Positions 1-9,261 of a stretch of 62,028 bases of DNA are shown here, in pieces. The notes below the pieces were generated by a model. It saw only the letters and a program-made list of their open reading frames with translations, made no database searches and was not told the origin of the DNA. The position numbers and the translations under genes were made by a program. The number at the start of each line of letters is the position of its first letter. The first letter of the stretch is position 1. Source of the stretch: Aliidiomarina maris. GTDB taxonomy: Bacteria; Pseudomonadota; Gammaproteobacteria; Enterobacterales; Alteromonadaceae. The DNA lies in assembly GCF_003987335.1 (NCBI RefSeq), contig NZ_PIPK01000016.1, forward strand, positions 1 to 62,028, given 5' to 3'.

Positions 1-8
1 AAATCTGG

Positions 9-293
9 CTATTTTTGGTTCTTCGCGAAGTAGGTAGCCGCCTTTTTTAATATGGCCAGGTCCTCTGCCTGTTCAGCTAATTGACGTTTTAATCGAGCAA
101 TTTCAGCGGCTTGCTCTGCTTCTCTGGTGCTCGTGCTAGATTTTTTTTGCGCCGCAGTCCGCCAACTGTACAGCTGGGATTCGTAGACTTTCAGTTCTCT
201 AGCCGCCGCTGCAACGCCTATTCTTTCGGCTAATTTCAGGGCTTCTGCTTTAAATTCTTGTGTGTGGACTTTGCGTGTTTTATTTGCTTTCAT
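9..293 (-). CDS. IS3-family transposase OrfA (helix-turn-helix subunit)
   Basis: This 94-residue protein is the DNA-binding half of an IS3-type transposase. The N-terminal half (residues about 10-50) has the transposase_8 helix-turn-helix pattern, with KVHTQEFKAEALKLA followed by AAARELKVYESQLYSWR. A leucine-rich coiled coil (about 60-85, EIARLKRQLAEQAEDLAILKKA) typical of IS3 OrfA follows. Its stop codon lies beyond an A-AAA-AAG slippery heptamer, so the active transposase would be made as an OrfAB fusion by -1 frameshifting. The orfB part is off the window. The start ATG follows an AGGTGA Shine-Dalgarno sequence. Confidence 0.88.
   Translation of the reverse strand: MKANKTRKVHTQEFKAEALKLAERIGVAAAARELKVYESQLYSWRTAAQKKSSTSTREAEQAAEIARLKRQLAEQAEDLAILKKAATYFAKNQK
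42..48 (-). other. Probable programmed -1 ribosomal frameshift site (A AAA AAG)
   Basis: Read on the minus strand, orfA contains TTA AAA AAG, which presents the classic A-AAA-AAG heptamer in the correct phase near its 3' end. The -1 frame continues open to the window edge (…CGC GAA GAA CCA AAA ATA GCC AGA), as expected for entry into orfB of an IS3 element. Seen directly in sequence; the mechanism is known for this IS family. Confidence 0.7.
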
Positions 294-356
294 GATTCAC
301 CTCGTTAAGTGATTTTACTCACTTAGCTCGGTGTCCAAAAGTACTGGTACAGATCA

Positions 357-731
357 CGTAGCCGGGACGGCGTTCATCCAATCGTGTGCCACGCTCTCCC
401 AAGCGCGAAAGATCTTCTTCTGCAACGCCGAAACCGTCATCATCAGTGGTGAGCGTGAGTGTGGTAGTGGAGACGGCAATATCGCAATTAATGCACCTAT
501 TCGACCATTTGCCAGCGTTATCGAGCACGATGCCTAATATTTCAGAAAAGTCGTGAGCCTCAATAGGCACTTGGTCTTTCTCGTGTGCCGAGTGGGTAAG
601 GTTGAAAATGCGCTCAGGGTAAAGACTACGGAACATCTCGATGAGCCGTGAACTATCTCGCGTGACGTTCGCCATTCGACCCGCGTTAGGCCCATCAATC
701 GAAGGGTTGAAATTCAGCTTATCCAGGCCGG
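357..731 (-). pseudogene. Remnant of a sensor histidine kinase ATPase domain, cut by the IS3 element
   Basis: On the minus strand a reading frame carries a recognisable HATPase_c domain: an N-box (VLDNAGKWS), a G1 box (DDDGFGV) and the GERGTRLDERRPGYG lead-in to the G2 box. The frame is cut exactly at the glycine codon after PGY by the IS end. The phospho-acceptor His (DHp) domain and sensor are absent on the other side, where the frame runs into the thiolase stop codon, so both ends are lost. The pattern resembles PhoQ-type kinases, but the subfamily is uncertain. It is not expected to make a functional kinase. The remaining space of this gene-poor stretch holds nothing else I can identify. 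Confidence 0.7.
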
Positions 732-1913
732 TTAAACCAGCTCGACCGCCAAAGCGACGGCTTCGCCACCACCAATACATAATGAAGCGAGGCCGCGTTT
801 CTTACCATGCTGCGCTAAAGCATGTAATAAAGTGACTAAAATTCGCGTGCCACTGGCACCAATTGGATGGCCTAGGGCACAAGCGCCACCGTGCACGTTA
901 ACCTTGTCAGCGTCGAGTTGCATTTCTTTAATCGCTAACATGGTCACCATGGCAAATGCTTCGTTAATTTCCCACAGGTCAACGTCGTCTTTAGACCAAG
1001 CTGCTTTATCGAGTGCCATTTGCATGGCGCCAACTGGCGCAATGGTAAACTCAGATGGCTTACGGGCGAACGTCGCGTGACTGACGATTTTTGCCATTGG
1101 CTTTAAGCCCTGGGCCTTCGCATCGCTGGCACGCATCAAAACGACCGCGGCAGCACCGTCTGAAATTGAGCTTGAGTTCGCCGCAGTGACCGTGCCATCT
1201 TTCGCAAACGCAGGGCGCAGCTGAGGAATTTTGTCGATGCGTGCTTTACCAGGCTGTTCATCTATACTCACAGTGACATCGCCTTTACGCGTAGTGAACG
1301 TGACCGGCTCAATTTCCTGCTCAAACGCGCCTTTGGCGATAGCTTGCTGAGCCCGCTCAAGGGAGCGAATCGCGAATGCGTCCATAGCTTCGCGGCTAAA
1401 ACCATAGTCGTCGGCAGTCACTTGGGCAAAACAGCCCATGGCTTTTTTATCATATGCGTCCTCTAAACCGTCAAACATCATATGATCCAGCATTTGCGCA
1501 TGCCCCATACGATAGCCTTGACGTGCTTGAGGCAGCACATACGGTGCATTCGACATGCTTTCCATACCGCCAGCGACAATCACATCAGCACTGCCCGCCT
1601 GCAGTAAATCATGACCAAACATCACGGTTTTGAGACCTGAGCCACACACTTTATTCAAGGTGGTAGCGCCTGCTGACAATGGCAAACCTGCGCCAAGTGC
1701 CGCTTGACGCGCAGGCGCTTGACCAAGCGCTGCAGGCAAGACACAGCCCATCAGCACTTCATTCACCGCACTAGCATCAATGCCTGCGCGCGCAACGGCG
1801 GCTTTAATAGCTTGGGCACCGAGCTCTGGCGCTGACACCGGAGCTAAATCGCCTTGAAAGCCACCCATCGGGGTGCGGGCTGCGGATACAATTACAATAT
1901 CGTCTTGCTGCAT
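732..1913 (-). CDS. Acetyl-CoA C-acetyltransferase (thiolase, AtoB-like)
   Basis: This 393-residue thiolase likely cleaves acetoacetyl-CoA to two acetyl-CoA, the last step of leucine breakdown encoded by the divergent liu operon; reverse condensation is also possible. The nucleophilic Cys is in TTLNKVCGSGLKTV (about residue 88), the catalytic His in GHPIGASG and the second Cys in SLCIGGGEAV near the C terminus. Length is normal for the family. I chose the ATG at 1913 because it follows GGAG by seven bases and gives the usual MxxxDIVIVSAARTP opening; an in-frame start 24 bases upstream has no such site. It shares a 219-bp intergenic region and a LiuR-like palindrome with liuR. A broader beta-ketothiolase specificity cannot be excluded. 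Confidence 0.9.
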   Translation of the reverse strand: MQQDDIVIVSAARTPMGGFQGDLAPVSAPELGAQAIKAAVARAGIDASAVNEVLMGCVLPAALGQAPARQAALGAGLPLSAGATTLNKVCGSGLKTVMFGHDLLQAGSADVIVAGGMESMSNAPYVLPQARQGYRMGHAQMLDHMMFDGLEDAYDKKAMGCFAQVTADDYGFSREAMDAFAIRSLERAQQAIAKGAFEQEIEPVTFTTRKGDVTVSIDEQPGKARIDKIPQLRPAFAKDGTVTAANSSSISDGAAAVVLMRASDAKAQGLKPMAKIVSHATFARKPSEFTIAPVGAMQMALDKAAWSKDDVDLWEINEAFAMVTMLAIKEMQLDADKVNVHGGACALGHPIGASGTRILVTLLHALAQHGKKRGLASLCIGGGEAVALAVELV

Positions 1914-2041
1914 AAATAAATCTCCATAAGCAGTCACGTGGTGATCTTACATCGTGGTCTCACAAAGTTATTCCACAAAGTTATTCCACACAGGAATGCG
2001 CCAATTGAGCGACAAAATCAGACTACCGAACGCGACTGCAC

Positions 2042-2057
2042 TTTACGTTAACGTCAA
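2042..2057. promoter_or_regulatory. Putative LiuR operator palindrome
   Basis: TTTACGTTAACGTCAA is a 16-bp near-perfect inverted repeat (TTTACGTT/AACGTCAA) located between the divergent thiolase and liuR genes. It resembles the TTGACGTTAACGTNAA-type motif described for LiuR of gammaproteobacteria, from memory of that family. It lies about 76 bp before liuR and 128 bp before the thiolase start, so it could control both. Confidence 0.6.
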
Positions 2058-2083
2058 CTTGCCTTAAGCTTATCGCTCTCCAT

Positions 2084-2098
2084 GCTTGTAATGCAAGC
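2084..2098. repeat. Inverted repeat in the liuR leader
   Basis: GCTTG-taatg-CAAGC is a perfect 5-bp inverted repeat 34 bp before the liuR start. It may be a second operator or part of the promoter region, since MerR-family regulators often bind such dyads. No function is proven by sequence. Confidence 0.35.
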
Positions 2099-2132
2099 GT
2101 AAAACTTATTTGCTTTGATAGTAGCGAGTGTC

Positions 2133-2561
2133 ATGACAGCAACGAAATCATCTGCCACCCCACGCACCTTTAGTATCGGTGAACTGGCGAAAGAATTTGA
2201 TATTACTACCCGCAGTATTCGCTTCTATGAAGACCAAGGGTTAATTGCGCCAGAACGCCAAGGGCAGACGCGTATTTATAATGGCCGCGATAAAGTGCGC
2301 TTAAAGCTGATTTTGCGTGGTAAGCGCTTAGGTTTCACCCTTGCGGAAACTCGCCGCTTATTTGAATTATATGACCGCGACCGCAGTAGTCGTAATCAAC
2401 TGGTAACTATGCTCGAGTTGATTGAAGAAAAAAAACATACTTTGCAGCAACAGATGGAAGATATCGGGGTACTTTTGCATGAGCTTAAGACCGTGGAACA
2501 GCGCTGTCGCGCAGAGCTGCAAGGCCAACTTTCCAAAACTGACTCAGACCACGTGGCTTGA
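2133..2561 (+). CDS. liuR: MerR-family regulator of leucine/isovalerate catabolism (LiuR)
   Basis: This 142-residue protein has a MerR winged helix-turn-helix at about residues 12-80 (FSIGELAKEFDITTRSIRFYEDQGL) and then a long helix (about 85-130) for antiparallel dimerisation. No metal-binding cysteine cluster is seen; a lone Cys near the end does not suggest metal sensing. It heads the liu operon, 27 bp before liuA, the normal place for LiuR, which represses these genes until branched-chain acyl-CoA intermediates accumulate. The ATG at 2133 was preferred over a TTG 18 bases upstream because it gives the family-typical N terminus. The palindrome at 2042-2057 is a likely autoregulatory site. 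Confidence 0.88.
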   Translation: MTATKSSATPRTFSIGELAKEFDITTRSIRFYEDQGLIAPERQGQTRIYNGRDKVRLKLILRGKRLGFTLAETRRLFELYDRDRSSRNQLVTMLELIEEKKHTLQQQMEDIGVLLHELKTVEQRCRAELQGQLSKTDSDHVA

Positions 2562-2588
2562 GCCTACAGAAGTACAAAGGAACCCATT

Positions 2589-3758
2589 ATGATCTCTCAA
2601 TTCACAACCCTTAATTTTGACCTCGGTGAAACCGCAGACATGTTACGCGAGCACGTCAATGCCTTCGCCCGCGAAGAAATCGCACCGCGCGCCGGCGCTA
2701 TCGACGAAGCCAATCTGTTTCCTGAAGACTTATGGCGCAAGCTGGGCGACATGGGCTTGCTCGGCATTACCGTAGAGGAAGAATTTGGTGGTTCAGGTAT
2801 GGGTTACCTTGAGCATGTCGTCGCAGTGGAAGAAATTAGCCGCGCATCGGCATCCGTGGGCTTAAGTTACGGTGCCCACTCCAACTTGTGTGTGAACCAA
2901 ATTCGCCGCAACGGCACCGAAGCGCAAAAACGCAAGTATTTGCCTAAGCTTATCAGCGGTGAACATGTCGGCGCATTAGCCATGAGTGAGCCAAATGCCG
3001 GGTCTGACGTAGTGAGCATGAAGTTACGCGCCAAAGAAGACGGTGACCACTATGTGCTAAACGGCAATAAAATGTGGATTACCAACGGACCTGAAGCCAG
3101 CACTTATGTGATTTACGCCAAAACTGACCCAAACGCGGGCTCACGCGGGATTACTGCATTTATTGTCGAGCGCGATATGCCTGGTTTCAGCCAAGCTCAG
3201 AAGCTGGACAAACTTGGCATGCGTGGCTCCAATACCTGTGAATTGGTATTCCAGGATGTCCGGGTGCCAAAAGAAAATATTCTCGGTGAATTGAACCGTG
3301 GCGTTGAAGTTTTAATGTCAGGCCTTGACTACGAGCGTGTGGTGTTAGCGGCAGGTCCATTAGGCATCATGCAGGCATGCCTAGATGTGGTGGTGCCATA
3401 CGTACATGAACGTAGCCAGTTTGGTAAAGCCATTGGCGAGTTTCAGTTAGTGCAAGGTAAGGTGGCGGATATGTACACCACCATGAATGCCGCACGCGCC
3501 TACGTGTACACTGTGGCCAAGGCGTGTGACCGCGGTGAAACCACGCGTAAGGACGCTGCTGGAGTTATTTTATATGCGGCTGAAACCGCGACCAAAATGG
3601 CACTCGATGCGATCCAGTTACTAGGTGGTAACGGCTATATCAACGAATACCCTACGGGCCGCTTACTACGCGACGCCAAGTTATATGAAATTGGTGCAGG
3701 TACGTCAGAAATTCGACGTATGCTGATTGGCCGAGAACTATTCACTGAGTCGAAATAA
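2589..3758 (+). CDS. liuA: Isovaleryl-CoA dehydrogenase
   Basis: This 389-residue FAD enzyme oxidises isovaleryl-CoA to 3-methylcrotonyl-CoA and passes electrons to ETF. It shows the acyl-CoA dehydrogenase order: an N-terminal helical domain, a middle beta domain with [18 protein letters not shown] and MWITNGPEA (about residues 131-170), and a C-terminal helical domain with [21 protein letters not shown]. The [14 protein letters not shown] segment (about 247-260) has the glutamate that in isovaleryl-CoA dehydrogenases serves as base, unlike other family members that use the C-terminal Glu. That supports the specific call. An AAGGA site precedes the ATG. It is second in the liu operon, followed 11 bp later by liuB. 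Confidence 0.93.
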   Translation: MISQFTTLNFDLGETADMLREHVNAFAREEIAPRAGAIDEANLFPEDLWRKLGDMGLLGITVEEEFGGSGMGYLEHVVAVEEISRASASVGLSYGAHSNLCVNQIRRNGTEAQKRKYLPKLISGEHVGALAMSEPNAGSDVVSMKLRAKEDGDHYVLNGNKMWITNGPEASTYVIYAKTDPNAGSRGITAFIVERDMPGFSQAQKLDKLGMRGSNTCELVFQDVRVPKENILGELNRGVEVLMSGLDYERVVLAAGPLGIMQACLDVVVPYVHERSQFGKAIGEFQLVQGKVADMYTTMNAARAYVYTVAKACDRGETTRKDAAGVILYAAETATKMALDAIQLLGGNGYINEYPTGRLLRDAKLYEIGAGTSEIRRMLIGRELFTESK

Positions 3759-3769
3759 GGAGCATTTGC

Positions 3770-5377
3770 GTGGCTGTGTTAACCAGTAAAATCAACCCTC
3801 GCGACGAGACGTTTGTAGCAAATCAAGCGTCCATGCAGGCGCTTGTGGATGACCTCCATACCAAAGTGGCTCAGCTTAAACTTGGCGGCGGTGAAGCCTT
3901 GCAACAACGTCACCAAGCACGCGGTAAAATGCTGGCGCGCGAGCGTATTGAACGTTTAATCGACCCTGGCTCCGCGTTTCTGGAAATTGGCCAGTTCGCC
4001 GCGTGGGAGGTGTATGAAGACTACGTCCCCTGTGCAGGGGTAGTCGCTGGCATCGGTAACGTCGAGGGCGTGCAATGTATGATTGTCGCCAATGACGCCA
4101 CGGTGAAAGGCGGCACGTATTATCCGTTAACCGTGAAAAAGCACCTCCGCGCGCAAGAAATCGCGGAGCGTTGCCACTTACCATGCATTTATTTAGTCGA
4201 CTCAGGTGGCGCTAACCTACCCCGTCAAGATGAAGTATTCCCCGACCGCGATCATTTCGGCCGCATATTTTTTAATCAAGCCAATATGTCCGCCAAAGGC
4301 ATCCCCCAAATTGCGGTGGTCATGGGCTTATGTACTGCGGGGGGCGCTTATGTGCCTGCCATGGCGGATGAGAGTATCATCGTCAAAGAACAAGGGACGA
4401 TTTTCTTAGCCGGTCCGCCATTAGTCAAAGCAGCCACGGGCGAGGAAGTAAGTGCTGAAGAGCTTGGCGGTGCGGATGTTCACACCCGCATTTCAGGGGT
4501 TGCTGACCATTTTGCGGTCAGCGACGCCCATGCATTAGATATTGCCCGTCGCTCCGTTGCCCGTCTGAACCGTCCACAAGGGGCACAAATAGAGGTTCAA
4601 GAAGTACGCGCCCCGCGCTACCCAAGCGAAGAAATTTACGGCATCGTCGGCACTGATTTACGCAAACCCTACGATGTGCGTGAGGTGATAGCGCGCGTGG
4701 TTGATGATTCTGATTTTGATGAATTTAAACAGAACTATGGCAACACTTTGGTGACCGGTTTTGCCCGCATTCACGGTTTTCCAGTCGGCATTGTCGCCAA
4801 TAACGGCATTCTATTTTCTGAGTCGGCGCAAAAAGGCGCGCACTTCATTGAGCTATGCGCGCAGCGTAAAATCCCTCTGGTGTTCTTACAAAATATTACC
4901 GGCTTTATGGTGGGTAAAAAGTATGAAGCCGAAGGCATTGCCAAGCATGGCGCTAAAATGGTGATGGCCGTGAGCTGTGCCAAAGTACCAAAATTCACGG
5001 TGCTTATTGGTGGCAGCTATGGCGCTGGTAACTATGGAATGTGCGGGCGTGCCTACGACCCGACCATGATGTTTATGTGGCCGAACGCGCGCATTTCAGT
5101 GATGGGCGGTGAGCAAGCGGCTGGGGTTATGGCAACGGTGACACGCGACGGTAAAGCGCGCAAAGGGGAAAACTGGAGCGCAGAAGAAGAGGCTGAATTC
5201 AAGAAGCCGATCGTGGCGCAATATGATGCCCAAGGTCATCCTTATTATGCCTCAGGGCGGTTATGGGACGACGGTATTATCGATCCGGCCCAAACTCGCA
5301 CTGTGTTGGGTTTAAGTATTGCAGCTGCGCTGAATGCCCCGATTGAAGAGACACGCTTTGGCGTGTTCCGGATGTAA
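3770..5377 (+). CDS. liuB: Methylcrotonyl-CoA carboxylase, carboxyltransferase (beta) subunit
   Basis: This 535-residue subunit transfers CO2 from carboxybiotin on the LiuD subunit to 3-methylcrotonyl-CoA. The two crotonase-like carboxyltransferase halves are clear: an N half with [19 protein letters not shown] (about residues 141-160) and [16 protein letters not shown], and a C half with [17 protein letters not shown] (about 370-386) and [18 protein letters not shown]. These match methylcrotonyl rather than propionyl carboxylases. The start is GTG, preceded by AGGAG; the alternative in-frame starts are farther in. It ends 10 bp before liuC and is in one transcript with it. Confidence 0.94.
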   Translation: MAVLTSKINPRDETFVANQASMQALVDDLHTKVAQLKLGGGEALQQRHQARGKMLARERIERLIDPGSAFLEIGQFAAWEVYEDYVPCAGVVAGIGNVEGVQCMIVANDATVKGGTYYPLTVKKHLRAQEIAERCHLPCIYLVDSGGANLPRQDEVFPDRDHFGRIFFNQANMSAKGIPQIAVVMGLCTAGGAYVPAMADESIIVKEQGTIFLAGPPLVKAATGEEVSAEELGGADVHTRISGVADHFAVSDAHALDIARRSVARLNRPQGAQIEVQEVRAPRYPSEEIYGIVGTDLRKPYDVREVIARVVDDSDFDEFKQNYGNTLVTGFARIHGFPVGIVANNGILFSESAQKGAHFIELCAQRKIPLVFLQNITGFMVGKKYEAEGIAKHGAKMVMAVSCAKVPKFTVLIGGSYGAGNYGMCGRAYDPTMMFMWPNARISVMGGEQAAGVMATVTRDGKARKGENWSAEEEAEFKKPIVAQYDAQGHPYYASGRLWDDGIIDPAQTRTVLGLSIAAALNAPIEETRFGVFRM

Positions 5378-5387
5378 AGGAGTCGTT

Positions 5388-6182
5388 ATGCAAGCATCGA
5401 ATAAGCCAGTCGAATTTCATATCGACTCGCGTCAGGTCGCGTGGCTTACGCTGAACAAGCCGGACAAACATAACGCCTTCGACGACGCTATGATAGCTCA
5501 GTTGCTTGAGCATTTAGCCAGCGTGCGCAGCAATTCAGCGGTGCGGGCCTTAGTATTGCGCTCGCATGGTAAAAACTTCAGTGCCGGTGCCGACCTTAAC
5601 TGGATGCGCTCCATGGCAGCGAAAAACCGCAGCGAAAATGTGGAAGATGCAGGCGAACTGGGGCAGCTTATGGCGCAGCTCGACCGCCTGCCAGTGCCAA
5701 CCATTGCCTTAGTGCAAGGCGCAGCATTTGGCGGCGCGGTGGGTTTAGCTGCCTGCTGCGATATGGTGTTGGCCAACCCAAATACCAGTTTCTGCTTAAG
5801 TGAAGTTAAAATTGGCCTGATTCCAGCCGTTATTAGCCCCTATGTTTTGCGTAATATGGGCAGTCGCGCTGCACGCCGTTATGTGCTGACTGGCGAGCGT
5901 TTCTTTGCCGCCGAAGCGCTACAACATGGTTTAGTCAGTGAAGTCACCGAGCAGCCATTAGACCAAGCGGTCAAGCCGTTATTGGACGCACTGCTCGCCA
6001 ATGGACCTGCTGCGGTGGGTGCCGCCAAAGCCTTGCTACATGATATCGCCCAGCGCCCTATTGACGATGCCTTAGTCGCACATACCGTTGAGCGAATTGC
6101 TGATATTCGCGTTTCCGCTGAAGGCCAGGAAGGTCTGCAGGCATTTTTAAGCAAACGTTCGCCAGCTTGGCAGCGCTCATAA
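5388..6182 (+). CDS. liuC: Methylglutaconyl-CoA hydratase (enoyl-CoA hydratase family)
   Basis: This 264-residue crotonase-fold protein should hydrate 3-methylglutaconyl-CoA to HMG-CoA. The CoA-binding/oxyanion motif KNFSAGADLNWM (about residues 61-72) and the second oxyanion segment QGAAFGGAVGLAACCDMV (about 107-124) are present, followed by SEVKIGLIPAVISPYVL, the usual active-site stretch. The ATG at 5388 is preceded by AAAGGAG and follows the liuB stop by 10 bp. An upstream frame extension reads back into liuB and is not used. Function is assigned from family plus its position between liuB and liuD. Confidence 0.9.
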   Translation: MQASNKPVEFHIDSRQVAWLTLNKPDKHNAFDDAMIAQLLEHLASVRSNSAVRALVLRSHGKNFSAGADLNWMRSMAAKNRSENVEDAGELGQLMAQLDRLPVPTIALVQGAAFGGAVGLAACCDMVLANPNTSFCLSEVKIGLIPAVISPYVLRNMGSRAARRYVLTGERFFAAEALQHGLVSEVTEQPLDQAVKPLLDALLANGPAAVGAAKALLHDIAQRPIDDALVAHTVERIADIRVSAEGQEGLQAFLSKRSPAWQRS

Positions 6183-6208
6183 CAGCGTGATAATAAAGGT
6201 TTTAAGCT

Positions 6209-8230
6209 ATGTTTAATAAAATTCTAATTGCGAACCGTGGTGAAATTGCCTGTCGCGTGATCCGCACAGCCCAGCGCATGGGCATTCAATGTGTGGCGGT
6301 CTACTCCGACGCTGACCAACATTCGCAGCACGTGCAAATGGCGGATGAAGCCTTTTATATAGGTGGCTCTGCAAGCCAACAGTCGTACCTGGTGATTGAA
6401 AAAATCATCCACGCGGCCAAGCAAAGTGGCGCTCAAGCCATTCATCCGGGCTATGGTTTTTTATCTGAGAACGAGCAATTCGCTGACGCCTGCCAAGACG
6501 CAGGCATTGTGTTTATCGGTCCACCAGCTAGCGCGATTGCAGCCATGGGCTCAAAAAGTGCCGCCAAATCAATTATGCAAGAAGCGGGCGTGCCCTTGGT
6601 GCCCGGCTATCATGGCAATGATCAAAACGAAAAAACATTACAAGCCGAAGCCGAGCAAATTGGCTATCCGGTATTGCTCAAAGCAGCCTATGGCGGCGGC
6701 GGTAAAGGCATGCGCGCGGTGCACAAAGCGGCCGAATTTAGCCAAGCATTGGCGTCTGCTAAACGCGAAGCCACAGCGTCATTTGGCAACGATAAAATGC
6801 TGGTGGAAAAGTTTATCGTCAAACCGCGTCATGTTGAGATTCAAGTATTTTGCGACGAGCATGGTAACGCAGTTTACCTGGCAGAGCGCGACTGCTCGGT
6901 GCAGCGTCGCCACCAAAAGGTGCTAGAAGAAGCCCCTGCCCCAGCGCTGAGCGAAGATACCCGTCAGGCCATGGGTGAAGCAGCGGTACGCGCAGCCCAA
7001 GCGATTGATTATCGCGGTGCCGGTACGGTTGAGTTTTTGCTGGATGCCAATAACGACTTTTTCTTCATGGAAATGAACACGCGGTTGCAGGTCGAGCACC
7101 CGGTCACTGAGATGATCACGGGTCAGGATTTAGTCGAATGGCAGTTGATCGTGGCCAGTGGCGGCGTGCTGCCCTTAAGCCAAGACCAAGTTACTTTGAC
7201 CGGTCATGCATTTGAAGCACGTATTTACGCCGAAGACCCGCAACAAGATTTTCTTCCAAGCACAGGTCATATTGCCTATTTACGCACACCTGACCAAGAC
7301 CAACATATCCGGATTGATTCAGGCGTCCGTCAAGGCGATGATGTCAGCCCTTACTACGACCCGATGATTGCAAAACTGATTGTGTGGGATGAAAATCGCG
7401 ACCGCGCGTTATTGCGTTTGCAACGTGCTTTGCGCGAATACCGAATTGTCGGGCCGACCACAAACCTGGATTACTTACATCGCTTAGCCACCCATAAAGA
7501 TTTTGTCCGCGCGAACTTAAGCACACAGTTTATTGAACAACATGGTGATAGCTTATTGCACGTCAATAATCCGATGCCAGCTGCTTTGAATCACGCGTGT
7601 ATAGGTGCAGCACTCGCACTCGCCGCGCAACAGAACAACTTGGCGACAGGCCCATGGGCTCAGGCCCAAGGTTGGCGCTTAAACCAAGCAGCCAGCATCC
7701 AGTTTGAACTGCAGTTCGGTGAGCAAAAGCTGCAACTTGATGTGAGCCAAGCGGCCAGCGATTCCCAATTATTTAGTGTGCGTACGCACGTAGAGACCGA
7801 TACAAGCCAAAGCAGCGAAACGCTTGAGGCGGTGCAAATTCGCGCTCAACTTGAAGATGACACATTAACGATTACCCATCAGGGCCACCGTTTTGAGCTC
7901 AATGTCGCCTTATGCGCACAACATTATACGCTGTTTAGCGGTCAAGGACGGGTCGATTACCAAGCTATCGATACCCAAGCGGCCTTTGGCATGGAAGAAG
8001 ATGCAGGCACCCTAACCGCCCCTATGAACGGCACCATCGTGGCCGTGAATGTCGAGGTCGGAGACCGCGTTGAGAAAGACCAAGCGCTGGTGGTCATGGA
8101 AGCGATGAAAATGGAATACACCATTAAAGCCCCAAGCGCGGGTGTGGTTGAGCAAGTATTCTTCCAAGCTGGCGAGCTAGTCAGTGACGGCGCTCAATTG
8201 GTTGCCTTGCAAGTCGAAGATGATGCATAA
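6209..8230 (+). CDS. liuD: Methylcrotonyl-CoA carboxylase, biotin-containing (alpha) subunit
   Basis: This 673-residue subunit carboxylates its own biotin using ATP and bicarbonate. It has a biotin-carboxylase N domain (FNKILIANRGEIACRVIRTA, residues 2-21), an ATP-grasp domain with the glycine-rich loop AAYGGGGKGMRAV (about 159-171) and EMNTRLQVEHPVTE, a biotin-carboxylase C domain to about residue 445, a linker, and a biotinyl domain near 595-670. The biotin lysine is in VVMEAMKMEYTI. Length fits acyl-CoA carboxylase alpha chains. It pairs with LiuB, encoded just upstream. Confidence 0.94.
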   Translation: MFNKILIANRGEIACRVIRTAQRMGIQCVAVYSDADQHSQHVQMADEAFYIGGSASQQSYLVIEKIIHAAKQSGAQAIHPGYGFLSENEQFADACQDAGIVFIGPPASAIAAMGSKSAAKSIMQEAGVPLVPGYHGNDQNEKTLQAEAEQIGYPVLLKAAYGGGGKGMRAVHKAAEFSQALASAKREATASFGNDKMLVEKFIVKPRHVEIQVFCDEHGNAVYLAERDCSVQRRHQKVLEEAPAPALSEDTRQAMGEAAVRAAQAIDYRGAGTVEFLLDANNDFFFMEMNTRLQVEHPVTEMITGQDLVEWQLIVASGGVLPLSQDQVTLTGHAFEARIYAEDPQQDFLPSTGHIAYLRTPDQDQHIRIDSGVRQGDDVSPYYDPMIAKLIVWDENRDRALLRLQRALREYRIVGPTTNLDYLHRLATHKDFVRANLSTQFIEQHGDSLLHVNNPMPAALNHACIGAALALAAQQNNLATGPWAQAQGWRLNQAASIQFELQFGEQKLQLDVSQAASDSQLFSVRTHVETDTSQSSETLEAVQIRAQLEDDTLTITHQGHRFELNVALCAQHYTLFSGQGRVDYQAIDTQAAFGMEEDAGTLTAPMNGTIVAVNVEVGDRVEKDQALVVMEAMKMEYTIKAPSAGVVEQVFFQAGELVSDGAQLVALQVEDDA

Positions 8231-8263
8231 GCGCGCCACGCGCAATAATATGATGAGGTACCT

Positions 8264-9199
8264 ATGACCCAGTTAACTCAAGCAGCGCTCACAACCATGG
8301 CCAACATTCCAAGCCACGTCAAAGTGGTGGAAGTGGGACCACGGGATGGCTTGCAAAATGAAGCCAAGGTGTCGCTCGATGATAAAGTGCGGCTCATTAA
8401 CGACTTAAGCCAAGCGGGTTTGAGTTACATTGAAGCTGGTAGCTTCGTTAGCCCCAAATGGGTGCCGCAAATGGCCGATAGCAGCGACGTGCTGCGCCAA
8501 ATTCAGCGTCGTAATGGGGTTACCTATGCCGCCTTAACGCCTAACCTGAAAGGGTTTGAGTTAGCCATGCAAGCTCGGGCCGATGAAGTCGCTATATTTG
8601 GTGCAGCGTCTGAAGCCTTTAGCCAAAAAAATATTAATTGCTCCATTAGCGAGTCGCTAGCGCGCTTTGAGCCGGTCATTGCTGCCGCCAAAGCGGCTGG
8701 TATTCGGGTGCGTGGCTATGTTTCGTGCGTGTTGGGCTGCCCCTATCAAGGTGACGTACCCGTCAGTGAGGTCGTGCGTGTTGCGAAGACTTTGTATGAT
8801 ATGGGGTGTTATGAAGTGTCTCTTGGCGACACCATTGGTGTCGGCACACCATTACAGGCCCAGCGTATGCTCAGTGCTGTCGCCGAGCACGTGCCAATGC
8901 AGGCCTTAGCGTTGCACTTTCACAATACCTATGGCCAAGCCTTAGCCAATATCGCCAGTTGCTTGCCGTTAGGCGTTAGTACCGTTGATAGCGCAGTAGC
9001 TGGCTTAGGTGGCTGTCCGTATGCCAAAGGCGCGAGCGGTAACCTAGCCAGTGAAGATTTAGTGTACATGTTACATGGCATGGGTATCGACACTGGCATC
9101 GATTTAAATACCTTAGCTCAGGCTGGGCAGCGTATTTGCCAAGCCCTTAACGCCCCGGTGCGTTCTCAGGTAAGCCAAGCTTTGCTCGCTCAAAGCTAA
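8264..9199 (+). CDS. liuE: Hydroxymethylglutaryl-CoA lyase
   Basis: This 311-residue TIM-barrel enzyme splits HMG-CoA into acetoacetate and acetyl-CoA. The [12 protein letters not shown] motif (about residues 22-33) carries the divalent-metal Asp and catalytic Arg. The [12 protein letters not shown] segment supplies the metal-binding histidines, and [14 protein letters not shown] contains the signature Cys of the active-site lid. It is known in other genomes as mvaB or yngG. The start ATG follows a GATGAGG sequence. Acetoacetate made here is the substrate of the next gene, aacS. Confidence 0.94.
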   Translation: MTQLTQAALTTMANIPSHVKVVEVGPRDGLQNEAKVSLDDKVRLINDLSQAGLSYIEAGSFVSPKWVPQMADSSDVLRQIQRRNGVTYAALTPNLKGFELAMQARADEVAIFGAASEAFSQKNINCSISESLARFEPVIAAAKAAGIRVRGYVSCVLGCPYQGDVPVSEVVRVAKTLYDMGCYEVSLGDTIGVGTPLQAQRMLSAVAEHVPMQALALHFHNTYGQALANIASCLPLGVSTVDSAVAGLGGCPYAKGASGNLASEDLVYMLHGMGIDTGIDLNTLAQAGQRICQALNAPVRSQVSQALLAQS

Positions 9200-9261
9200 A
9201 GCCCCAACGCACATTGGGCACTGGTTTACCCGCCATTTATATTTTAACCGCAGAGATTACT

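Larger units (their letters stand above)
1..356 (-). mobile_element. IS3-family insertion sequence, left part only (runs off the window)
   Basis: The element contains orfA and, between its start codon and 356, a terminal sequence that on the minus strand begins TGATCTGTACCAGTAC, the TGATC-type end usual in the IS3 group. I place the boundary at 356 because the flanking kinase reading frame is conserved up to 357 and stops making sense beyond it. The three bases 357-359 (cgt) would be one copy of a 3-bp target duplication; the other copy is outside the window. The second reading frame (orfB, the DDE integrase) is also outside. Confidence 0.85.

Noticed and set aside
319-780. Open frame on the minus strand that seems to make a 153-residue protein
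   Set aside because: It starts inside the thiolase gene in another frame and ends inside the IS; only the 357-731 part resembles a kinase, so it is a remnant.
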